Source: Acidisphaera sp. S103 (lineage in GTDB: Bacteria; Pseudomonadota; Alphaproteobacteria; Acetobacterales; Acetobacteraceae). From it: a DNA stretch of 64,000 nucleotides. Position numbers and translations under genes: made by a program. Within the stretch, counting starts at the first letter, position 1. Each line of letters starts with the position of its first letter. The DNA is taken from contig NZ_LMUJ01000048.1 in NCBI RefSeq assembly GCF_009765975.1, positions 218,504 to 282,503 of the forward strand. Direction: 5' to 3'. The notes beneath the pieces were generated by a model. That model was not told where the DNA came from. It saw only the letters and a list, made by a program, of their open reading frames with translations, and made no database searches. Below, piece after piece: positions 35,664 to 43,071 of the stretch.

Positions 35664-36077
35664 ATGAACGACATCGTGGGGACGACAGGCGGCAAACTGG
35701 CGCACGCAACGCTGGAGAACGCCAATTACGTGACCGGGCGCCGTTCTTTCTTCAAATACCGCGATCTTGGCGTGACCGACGCCACCGGCGGGAAAATGCG
35801 GGCGCAGGTGACCTCCGCCACGCAGGGGCTGGGTGAGCCGACCGGCTGGCATTATCACGTCTGCGAGCATCAGTTCGTCTACATGCTGAAGGGCTGGGTC
35901 GACCTGGAATTCGAGGATGGCACCAAGGTGCACCTGACACAGGGACAATCGCTGATGATCCCGGGTGGCATGCGCCACAATGAGACTGGGACGGCCGACG
36001 AACTGGAACTGCTGGAAGTGTCGGTGCCGGCAGAAATGAAGACCGTGGTGTGCGAGCCGCCGTCCGGCATGGCGTAG
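35664..36077 (+). CDS. Small cupin-domain protein, paralogue of 22288-22710
   Basis: A 137-residue single-domain cupin. Motif 1 is GEPTGWHYHVCEHQFVYMLKGWVDLEF with histidines for a metal; motif 2 is QSLMIPGGMRHNE. RSFFKYRDLGVTDATGG is shared almost exactly with the other cupin in this window. A strong AGGAGG site ends at 35654, ten bases before the ATG at 35664. It is divergent from mlaF and precedes the PEPC-like gene by 67 bases. Function is unknown. Confidence 0.82.
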   Translation: MNDIVGTTGGKLAHATLENANYVTGRRSFFKYRDLGVTDATGGKMRAQVTSATQGLGEPTGWHYHVCEHQFVYMLKGWVDLEFEDGTKVHLTQGQSLMIPGGMRHNETGTADELELLEVSVPAEMKTVVCEPPSGMA

Positions 36078-36144
36078 TGGATTATTGGGCTTTAGCCGCC
36101 GCTTAGGTCTTGCTGCGTTGCACAAATAACGTCACAGTCGGGGC

Positions 36145-38943
36145 ATGCCGGATGTGTCAGCTGCCCCGCCGACGACCTCCCTTGCCCAGGAACTCCTGGA
36201 CCTGACGGCCCGCCTGGGCGCCCGAGCGGATGAGGATCCGTTCGGTAACCCGGTGCTGCTGGTGTCCCTGGCGATTACACGCAAGCTGGACACGGGTGCC
36301 CTGTCCGAGGCCAATATCGAGGCCCTGATCCGCTATCTGCGCGACGCCGCGTTCGAAGACCGCGCCGGCCGCATTGCCATCTACCTCGGCGGCATCGACA
36401 CCACGATGAATGACGGCATTCTGGTCGGCCTCGCGCAACATCTGCTGCGCCCCGATCCGAACGACAGCCCCATTCGCTGGGCCGAGTACCAGGCCCTGAC
36501 GGAGCGAACCCGCTTCGCCGCCGTATTCACCGCACACCCGACATTCTCCTTGCCCTTGCTCGTGAACCAGGCCCTGGCCGAGGCCGCATGCGGGCGTTCG
36601 GTCCCTTCGTTCGAATCCCATCGTCCGCCGTCGATTTCGCTGCGCAGTGAGTTCGACCAGTCCGTTACCGCCATCGCTAACGGCCGTGACGCAATCGATC
36701 GCTTCAACGCCGCGCTGATCGCGGTCGCTCGTGGGACCTGGCCCGATCGATGGACAGAGCTGACACCGAGACCGGTGGTGCTGTCGACATGGGTCGGGTA
36801 CGACACGGATGGCCGCACCGATATCGGCTGGTGGGACACGCTGCGGCTACGCTTGGTAATGAAGCGTCTGCAGCTTGACCGGCTGCACGCCCAGGTTTCC
36901 GTGCTGCCCAGCGCCGATACCCTGGCATTGCGCGTCGCCGAGGCTCGGGGTGCGGTGGATCGGCAGATCGAACTGTGCCCGGACCAGCCGGAGCCAGCCA
37001 AGGTCGCGGCCTTCGCCCATACCCTGGTAGGCGAGCGCGAGTCCGCGCTGACATCGCCCGCCCCGCTGCTACCCCTGTTCCGTTCGGCCATTGCCGCGGC
37101 GGCGGACCATGAGAAACTGGCGCTGACCGTGGCGCGTGCCGGCCTGGTGTCGCACGGCATGGCGCTGGCCCACACCCACACACGGTTGAACGCGGCGCAG
37201 ATCCACAACGTCATCCGCCAACGGCTGGGGATCGCCGATCCGCCGGAGGACCCATCTCGGCGGCGTGCACTGTTCGCCGCGATCAATGCCGCGCTGGACA
37301 CAGTCCAGCCGGAGCCGGTGGATTTCGGGGCGTTGATCAGCGAGCAGGCCTCCGCGGCGCGGTTGATGATGACGGTGGCGCAGATCGTCAAGCACGTGGA
37401 CAGTTCGGTGCCTGTCCGTTTCCTGATCGCCGAGACTGAAACCGGCTACACGTTGCTGGCTGCACTCTGGCTCGCCAGGCTGTTCGGAATCGAACGGCAT
37501 GTGGAGATTTCCCCGCTATTCGAAACCGCCGAGGCGCTGGAGCGCGGGGCGACCGTGCTGGAAGAAGCCCTGCGCAGCCCGCATTATCGAGACTACCTGA
37601 AGCAGACCGGCAGACTGGCGCTGCAATTCGGCTACTCGGATTCGGGGCGCTATGTCGGGCAGCTTGCGGCAAGCTATCTGATCGAGCGGCTGCGGCTGAA
37701 AATCGGCCAGACCCTGGAGCATCACGGGGTGACCGGGGTCGAGGTCATTCTGTTCGATACACACGGCGAAAGCATCGGCCGCGGTGCCCATCCCGGGTCA
37801 CTGGCCGACCGCCTGAAATACCTTTCCCCCACCGCCTCCCGTCAGGCATTGGGACGCGCCGGCCTGAAGGTGCGGGAGGAAGCGGCGTTCCAGGGCGGCG
37901 ACGGCTATCTGCTGTTCGGCACGCCGGAACTGGCCCTGGCAACGATCACGCGCATCGCCGAACAGACCTACCACCCAGCGGCCGGTCCGATCGAGGACCC
38001 GGTCTACGCCGATCCCGATTTCGCCGCCGATTTCTTCGCCACGATCCGCTCCGGGATGGAGGGTCTGGTCGAGGACGCCGGCTACGCCGCGCTGCTGGGT
38101 GCGTTCGGGCCGGCGTTGCTGGATCGCACCGGGTCTCGGCCGGCTGCGCGTCAGACGGATGGGATGGGTGGGGCGGTGCGCATCCGTCACCCCAGCGAAT
38201 TGCGGGCGATCCCGAACAACGCGATCCTGCAACAGGTCGGCTGGTGCGCGAATACGCTGCAAGGCATCGGCGCGGCGGCCGCCCGTCACCCCGAGACGTT
38301 CAACGAACTGCGGCAGAACAGTCGCCGGTTCAAGCGGGCGATGGATTTGGCCAGCCACGCCTTGGCCCATTCCGACATCGAGGTGCTGCGGGCAGTCATC
38401 GCCACACTCGACCCGGGCACTTGGCTGGATCGCGCGGCACACACAAGGCGCCCGGGCCGGCGAGAGGCACTGGTGTCAGTGGCCAAGGCGCTGGAAAGGC
38501 TGGATATCTGGGCTGCGGCACAATCGATGTTCCGCCGGATTTCGGCTGATCACCTCGCGCTGCGGGTAACCTGGCCGGACGTGCCGCATATGGCGAACCG
38601 GGAGGTCCTGTTGCACGCGCTACGGCTGGCGCTGATCCACCGGATCTGGCTGCTGGCAACGGAGATTCCGGATTTCTCACCGCGGCATGGGGTGACGCGG
38701 TTGGCGTTGGAGGCGGCGATCCTGCGTCTGGATATCGACGCCTCACTCAACATGCTGGCAGAGATTTTCCCGTCAGCGACCGACCCCGCGGCCGATTGCG
38801 ACTTTGGCGAACCCGCCGCCCCCCGTGGCACCGCCGCCTATGCTCGTGAGCATGAGGAGATTTTCGCCCCCATGCGCCGGTTGTTCGCGATGGTGCGGGA
38901 AATCGCGACAGCCGTGACGCACGAGGTCGGCGCGTTCGGTTAG
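36145..38943 (+). CDS. Phosphoenolpyruvate carboxylase-like protein with altered active site
   Basis: A 932-residue protein with the size and overall pattern of PEP carboxylase, which adds bicarbonate to PEP to make oxaloacetate. The early catalytic motif is present as FTAHPTFS (His131), and GYSDS is at residues 496-500. However, the residue equivalent to E. coli Lys546 is Arg502. The glycine loop FHGRGGSIGRGG appears as FDTHGESIGRGA (538-548), replacing the equivalents of His579 and Arg581, while Arg587 is kept as Arg546. The usual C-terminal R/QNTG is missing; the protein ends HEVGAFG. Either an active divergent enzyme, or a homologue with another function. Databases may call it PEPC. The ATG is at 36145. 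Confidence 0.8.
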   Translation: MPDVSAAPPTTSLAQELLDLTARLGARADEDPFGNPVLLVSLAITRKLDTGALSEANIEALIRYLRDAAFEDRAGRIAIYLGGIDTTMNDGILVGLAQHLLRPDPNDSPIRWAEYQALTERTRFAAVFTAHPTFSLPLLVNQALAEAACGRSVPSFESHRPPSISLRSEFDQSVTAIANGRDAIDRFNAALIAVARGTWPDRWTELTPRPVVLSTWVGYDTDGRTDIGWWDTLRLRLVMKRLQLDRLHAQVSVLPSADTLALRVAEARGAVDRQIELCPDQPEPAKVAAFAHTLVGERESALTSPAPLLPLFRSAIAAAADHEKLALTVARAGLVSHGMALAHTHTRLNAAQIHNVIRQRLGIADPPEDPSRRRALFAAINAALDTVQPEPVDFGALISEQASAARLMMTVAQIVKHVDSSVPVRFLIAETETGYTLLAALWLARLFGIERHVEISPLFETAEALERGATVLEEALRSPHYRDYLKQTGRLALQFGYSDSGRYVGQLAASYLIERLRLKIGQTLEHHGVTGVEVILFDTHGESIGRGAHPGSLADRLKYLSPTASRQALGRAGLKVREEAAFQGGDGYLLFGTPELALATITRIAEQTYHPAAGPIEDPVYADPDFAADFFATIRSGMEGLVEDAGYAALLGAFGPALLDRTGSRPAARQTDGMGGAVRIRHPSELRAIPNNAILQQVGWCANTLQGIGAAAARHPETFNELRQNSRRFKRAMDLASHALAHSDIEVLRAVIATLDPGTWLDRAAHTRRPGRREALVSVAKALERLDIWAAAQSMFRRISADHLALRVTWPDVPHMANREVLLHALRLALIHRIWLLATEIPDFSPRHGVTRLALEAAILRLDIDASLNMLAEIFPSATDPAADCDFGEPAAPRGTAAYAREHEEIFAPMRRLFAMVREIATAVTHEVGAFG

Positions 38944-38964
38944 CCCATCCCGGACCCCAGCCCC

Positions 38965-39444
38965 TCACATCGTCTTGGCGAGAGCCACGAGCTGATCGAG
39001 CGCTTTGCCCCAACCATCATGGAAGCCCATATCCGCGTGTTTCTTGGCGGCGTCTTCGTCGCCATGGACCACGATCGCGGTGTATTTCGTGCCGTTCCCA
39101 TGCGGCTCCAGTAGGATCATGGCGGTGAACAGGAACGGCGCAGCCGCGGTCTGCGGGCGATAGCCCTCCGTGAGCGCCGCCGTCCAGACCAGCTTCCGGT
39201 TCTCGATCACCTCCAGATAGCAGCCGTTGTTCGGGAATTCCTGCCCCTCTGGCGAGCGCATGACGGTGCGAAAAATCCCGCCGGGACGCAGGTCGACCTC
39301 GCAGTCGACCGTCTGCCAGGGAACCGGCGTGAACCACTGCTTGATGTAATCCGGCCGGGTCCACGCGGCCCAGACCAGGTTGGGCCGAACGTCGACGATC
39401 CGCTCCAACACCAGGTCACGCTTCGGATCGGTTTCGTACGTCAT
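38965..39444 (-). CDS. AHSA1/SRPBCC (START-fold) domain protein
   Basis: A 159-residue protein of the Aha1-C-terminal/SRPBCC type, a fold with a deep hydrophobic cavity. It contains [24 protein letters not shown] and the late [16 protein letters not shown], the family's signature beginning and end. It overlaps the ArsR-type gene by ATGA, so the two are translated together. This pair (ArsR regulator plus SRPBCC protein) is common in proteobacteria. The ligand is unknown. Confidence 0.9.
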   Translation of the reverse strand: MTYETDPKRDLVLERIVDVRPNLVWAAWTRPDYIKQWFTPVPWQTVDCEVDLRPGGIFRTVMRSPEGQEFPNNGCYLEVIENRKLVWTAALTEGYRPQTAAAPFLFTAMILLEPHGNGTKYTAIVVHGDEDAAKKHADMGFHDGWGKALDQLVALAKTM

Positions 39445-39773
39445 GGTTTTTGCTCCGTCAGTGTTTTGAGGAATCCATCCAGCGAGTCGAGCCGGCGCTC
39501 CCACTGAGTACGCTGCACCGAGAGCCAGTTTTCCGCGGGTTTCAGCGGCAACGGCTGGAACGAATAGGTACGCACGCGGCCTTGCTTCTTCGATCGCACA
39601 AGGCCGCACTTTTCCAGCACACCAAGATGCTGAGCGAACGAGGGCAGCGCCATTTTGAACGGTTGCGCCAGCTCGGTCATCGTCGCCGGGCCGGCGGTCA
39701 GCCGTTCCAGCACCGCTCGGCGGGTCGGATCGGTCAAAGCATGGAAGACGAGGGTCAGTTCTCGGTTAGGCAT
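39441..39773 (-). CDS. ArsR-type winged-helix regulator
   Basis: A 110-residue DNA-binding protein. Winged-helix elements: [42 protein letters not shown] (recognition helix), and the wing GRVRTYSF. There is no Cys metal-sensing motif, so it is one of the ArsR proteins that respond to something other than metals. It is the first gene of a two-gene operon with the SRPBCC protein and probably represses it. Confidence 0.9.
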   Translation of the reverse strand: MPNRELTLVFHALTDPTRRAVLERLTAGPATMTELAQPFKMALPSFAQHLGVLEKCGLVRSKKQGRVRTYSFQPLPLKPAENWLSVQRTQWERRLDSLDGFLKTLTEQKP

Positions 39774-39883
39774 TTACCTAAGTTATCGGGCGCAAATAGT
39801 TAGGTCAATACCTTTGTGTTTCCCGCCGATCTAAGGCTTCGTGCATAAACAAATGCTTCGATGTTGGCACTGTCGCCCAGTCC

Positions 39884-39970
39884 CGTCATGGCAGGCGTAG
39901 GCCTGCCATCCACGCCTTTTCCGAGACCGACACAGCAAGCGTGGATGGCGGGCCTTCACCTGCCATGACG
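39884..39970. repeat. Long near-perfect inverted repeat
   Basis: Two 32-base arms (39884-39915 and 39939-39970) are reverse complements at 29 of 32 positions, separated by 23 bases. Each arm begins or ends with CGTCATGGCAGG. It lies between the stop of the TetR-type gene and the start of the ArsR-type gene, both on the minus strand. It could be an REP/BIME-type element or a strong terminator. I see no second copy in the window. Confidence 0.85.
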
Positions 39971-40021
39971 ATGAGAGGCCGGCGGCGTTCGCCGGACAAT
40001 TCGCTTATTCCCCTGCGAGCC

Positions 40022-40567
40022 CTAAGTCTCGGCCGCCCGTATCAGCACGGCCGCCGCATCGCGCGCCTGGAGCGCGACCTCGGCATCCTGCCGCACCAGC
40101 ATCGAGGCGATCGCACCCTCGAACAGCAGGGCGATCTGGCTGGCCAGCACCTCCGGGTCGCGCACCCCAGCCCGTACCAGCAGGGAGGCGATATGCCGGC
40201 GGCGATCCTCTTTATAATCCAGGGCGATGGCGCGCGCGGTTTCACAGTCCTCCGCCAGTTCGGTCACCGCATTCACGAACGGACAGCCCCGGAAGTCTCC
40301 GTGGGCAAACCGAACATGCAACTGGTCGAACAGCGCCAGCACCTGGGCGGCGGGGGGAAGGTCGGACGGCGGCAAAGGCTGGATGCGCTGGCGCAGATAG
40401 GCGGCGACCAGCGCATCCTTCGACGGGAACGTGTCGTAGAGCGAGCGCTTGCTGATCCCCGCCTCGGCCGCCACGGTGTCCACGCCAACGGCGCGAATGC
40501 CCTTCTGGTAGAACAGCCGGTCTGCCGCTGCCATGATCCGCTCCGCCATGGGAGCCCGTTCCGTCAC
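40022..40567 (-). CDS. TetR-family transcriptional regulator
   Basis: A 181-residue dimeric repressor. The N-terminal helix-turn-helix is seen as ADRLFYQKGIRAVGVDTVAAEAGISKRSLYDTFPSKDAL; the variable C-terminal ligand domain contains DFRGCPFVNA and LALLFEGAIASMLV-like helices. GTG at 40567 is chosen because GGAGGG lies nine bases upstream; the ATG at 40549 lacks one. It is divergent from the CmcJ-like oxygenase, whose gene it probably regulates. Confidence 0.88.
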   Translation of the reverse strand: MTERAPMAERIMAAADRLFYQKGIRAVGVDTVAAEAGISKRSLYDTFPSKDALVAAYLRQRIQPLPPSDLPPAAQVLALFDQLHVRFAHGDFRGCPFVNAVTELAEDCETARAIALDYKEDRRRHIASLLVRAGVRDPEVLASQIALLFEGAIASMLVRQDAEVALQARDAAAVLIRAAET

Positions 40568-40684
40568 GCTGATCCGCCCTCCAAAATGTCCGAGTGATTT
40601 AACTTGCCAAAGCCGATCGTGCATCCCAATTGCGTGTCACACAGATCGGTGTGCCGCATCCGGTCGACAAGGAGGACAGGCATC

Positions 40685-41518
40685 ATGGACGTTGTTTCTT
40701 CTCTCCCACAGGTTCTGGGTGAGGTGGTTTATCTGAAGAAGACCGCGGAAAAGCCGCACACCTACACTTATGATCCGCCGGATGGGGTGGCGAAGACCAA
40801 CATCGTCGGTGAGTCGCACACGATTGCGATCCACGACATGCGCCCGCTGGCCGACGGCCTGACGCTGGACCAGCAAGGTTTCGCCCTGGTGGATGCGCCG
40901 ACCCACGTCACGGATTTCTACGACGATAAGCAGCTTGAGGCGACGTACTACGCGGAAGCCGAGGACCTCGTGAAGCAGGCCACCGGCGCCAGCCGTGTCG
41001 TGGTGTTCGACCACACGATCCGCCGGCGGGAACATGGGGTGGAGGACCGCACGCCGGGTATCCCCCGCCAGCCGGTAACCCGCATCCATGGCGACTACAC
41101 CGAAATTTCCGGCCCGCAGCGTGTCCGCGACCTGATGGGGTCCGAGGCGGACGATCTGCTGAACCGACGCTTCGCCATCGTCAACGTCTGGCGGCCGATC
41201 CGTGGCCCCCTGTATGACGCGCCGCTGGCGGTTTGCGATGCGAAGTCCGTCGCCGACGGCGATCTGGTGGGCCAGGACTTGATCTATCGCGATCGCACCG
41301 GCGAGATTTATGGGCTGACGTTCAATCCCGCCCACCGTTGGTATTACGCGCCGGCGATGCAAGCCGACGAAGCACTGTTGCTGAAGTGCTTCGACTCGGC
41401 GAAGGACGGAAGGGCGCGATTCATGCCACATACATCGTTCGCCGATCCAAACGCGCCAGCGGATATGCTGCCCCGCGAAAGCATCGAGCTGCGGACACTG
41501 GTTTTCTTCGACGATTGA
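40685..41518 (+). CDS. CmcJ/NvfI-family oxidoreductase
   Basis: A 277-residue protein of the CmcJ/NvfI family, which has a non-heme-iron, 2-oxoglutarate-dependent oxygenase fold. Landmarks are DAPTHVTDFYDD, VVVFDHTIRRR, the HGDYTEISGPQRVRDL block (His-x-Asp metal ligands), NVWRPIRGP, and the closing FMPHTSFADPNAP. RESIELRTLVFFDD ends the protein. Substrate is unknown; fungal relatives work in secondary metabolism. AGGAGG at 40670-40675 supports the ATG at 40685. Divergent from the TetR gene. Confidence 0.85.
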   Translation: MDVVSSLPQVLGEVVYLKKTAEKPHTYTYDPPDGVAKTNIVGESHTIAIHDMRPLADGLTLDQQGFALVDAPTHVTDFYDDKQLEATYYAEAEDLVKQATGASRVVVFDHTIRRREHGVEDRTPGIPRQPVTRIHGDYTEISGPQRVRDLMGSEADDLLNRRFAIVNVWRPIRGPLYDAPLAVCDAKSVADGDLVGQDLIYRDRTGEIYGLTFNPAHRWYYAPAMQADEALLLKCFDSAKDGRARFMPHTSFADPNAPADMLPRESIELRTLVFFDD

Positions 41519-41526
41519 ATGCGGGC

Positions 41527-41910
41527 TTACAGGACGCCTTCTATATCGGTTTTCGAGAAATCGTTGCCGACATATAGAAGGCGGCACGCATGTTCCTGCG
41601 CCACTTCATAGGCGAAGCAATCTCCGAGATTGAGCGCGGCCGGGTTAACGCCCTTTCCCCATCGGTCGTATGCCAGGGCGATGCGGCGTGCCGACGCCGC
41701 GGTGATCGGTACGACCTCAAAACCGAGTCCGTTGATCAGGTTTGATACCTCCTGACCGACGTTGCGCCGTGCCGCTACGATGAGCGCCTCGGCCACGGTG
41801 CCGGCGGAAATGAGAAGGTCATCCTCGGCTTCGAGCGCGGCGATGCAGGCGTCCGCCTGCGGCTCGTTCAGAACGATCGCCATCAGTGTGGAGGTATCGA
41901 CGGCGATCAT
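41527..41910 (-). CDS. vapC: VapC-type PIN-domain toxin
   Basis: A 127-residue PIN-domain ribonuclease of a type II toxin-antitoxin pair; VapC proteins typically cut tRNA or rRNA. The Mg-binding acidic residues are present: Asp5 (IAVDTS), Glu41 (VAEAL), Asp97 (NLGDCFAYEVA) and Asp117 (VGNDF). All four are intact, so the toxin is probably active. Its ATG overlaps the antitoxin stop (ATGA), giving coupled translation and the usual antitoxin-first order. Confidence 0.93.
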   Translation of the reverse strand: MIAVDTSTLMAIVLNEPQADACIAALEAEDDLLISAGTVAEALIVAARRNVGQEVSNLINGLGFEVVPITAASARRIALAYDRWGKGVNPAALNLGDCFAYEVAQEHACRLLYVGNDFSKTDIEGVL

Positions 41911-42164
41911 CCAGGCAGCCCGTCATCCTCATACAGAAAATCCTGACTTCGGGCGGCGTTCGGTCCGGGCGTTGCCTTGGAAGACCCCGAAACCCGAGCG
42001 GCTTCCAGGAGCGCCCGACGCGATTTCCGATCCGGCGCCGCCTTGACCGGGACCAGGCGCACAGCCGCGTGGCCATGCCGGGTCAGGACGACTTCATCGC
42101 CGGCCTCGGCTCGGCGCACCAGTTCGGTGAGTTGTCCTTTGGCGTCGGTCACGGATACCTGCAT
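41907..42164 (-). CDS. vapB: Phd/YefM-type antitoxin
   Basis: An 85-residue antitoxin partner of the VapC above. The N-terminal Phd/YefM DNA-binding domain reads VSVTDAKGQLTELVRRAEAGDEVVLTRHG. The C-terminus ends in the acidic toxin-binding tail FLYEDDGLPG. The ATG at 42164 is preferred because GGAGGAG lies six bases upstream; earlier in-frame starts overlap that site. It should bind and repress its own promoter. Confidence 0.9.
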   Translation of the reverse strand: MQVSVTDAKGQLTELVRRAEAGDEVVLTRHGHAAVRLVPVKAAPDRKSRRALLEAARVSGSSKATPGPNAARSQDFLYEDDGLPG

Positions 42165-42191
42165 TGGCATCTCCTCCACGGGCGACCATTG

Positions 42192-42222
42192 ATAAAATGG
42201 GCTATTGAGTGGTCCATGTCAA
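42192..42222 (-). promoter_or_regulatory. Possible sigma-70 promoter for vapBC
   Basis: On the minus strand a perfect -35, TTGACA, is at 42222-42217. A weak -10, TTTTAT, is at 42197-42192 with a long 19-base spacer, 27 bases before the antitoxin ATG. CCATTG and CAATGG at 42186 and 42228 flank it and could be an operator. Confidence 0.4.
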
Positions 42223-42259
42223 TTCGGCAATGGGGCGGTGGCCAGTTACAGGCGTGGCG

Positions 42260-42997
42260 TCAGCGGACCCAAAATCTGTTGGTTGCGCCGGCAACGAAAC
42301 CTAAGCGTTCGTAAAGTGCGATGGCGGGTGTGTTGCTGGCGACGACCTGCAGGCCGATCCATGCGGCAGTTTGTTTCGCGGCCCAGGTTTCGAGTGCCGT
42401 CAGCACTGACTGTGCAGCCCCTTGCCGGCGCCGGTCGCCACGTGTGGCCACACATTCGATCACAGCACAGCCGAAGCCGACGACGCATAGCGCGGTCGCA
42501 ATGATCTCACCGGTCCGCTGGCAGCCGAAGAAAGCGCTCGGTGTTGGTATTCGATCCAGGATCAAGGCGTTGATGGCGCGTCGGCTCTCGGTGATTTCGC
42601 CCAGATAGACACTGCGCCATTCGGGCCAGGCATGATCGCGCACCTCCACGTCAGAGGGCATGCCGGCATCCACGGCGCGCTTGAACATCGTGATGGTCGC
42701 TTCGCTTTCGGCGTAACCGCGCCGGCGTAATGTATCCGGCAGACTTTGTGGAGACGTTTCGTCGAAGGTCTGAAATCGCACTGGATGCCCTAATGCCTGG
42801 TATCGGGCCTCTACCTTGGTGATGGATCCGTCCAGATCTGTGCCGTGGAAATCGATCGTCGAAACGGAATTGGCACGCTGCGACCCGCCGCCGGACGATC
42901 GCCACAGCCAGCCGTCGATCGTTTCGGTGTTCAGTGCCGGCCAGGCGAGCACATGCGCACGCTCCATCCGGACGCGGTCGTCGCGGGTGATATCCAT
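42260..42997 (-). CDS. GNAT N-acetyltransferase
   Basis: A 245-residue acetyltransferase with the GNAT domain in the C-terminal half (about 115-245). There, CAVIECVATRGDRRRQGAAQSVLTALETWA is the acetyl-CoA loop and NTPAIALYERLGFVAGA the closing Asn/Tyr motif. The N-terminal half, WPALNTETIDGWLWRSSGGGSQRANSV, is found in a distinct group of about 240-residue GNATs. The substrate is unknown. GGAG nine bases upstream supports the ATG at 42997. It is 75 bases after the region of the vapBC promoter and divergent from the aminoacylase. Confidence 0.85.
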   Translation of the reverse strand: MDITRDDRVRMERAHVLAWPALNTETIDGWLWRSSGGGSQRANSVSTIDFHGTDLDGSITKVEARYQALGHPVRFQTFDETSPQSLPDTLRRRGYAESEATITMFKRAVDAGMPSDVEVRDHAWPEWRSVYLGEITESRRAINALILDRIPTPSAFFGCQRTGEIIATALCVVGFGCAVIECVATRGDRRRQGAAQSVLTALETWAAKQTAAWIGLQVVASNTPAIALYERLGFVAGATNRFWVR

Positions 42998-43071
42998 CGG
43001 GCAGGCTCCGAAACTTGCCAGCCCGGGACGGCTGGATCAGGATCACTGCCAAATAGACAGGAGAAAGTCCA

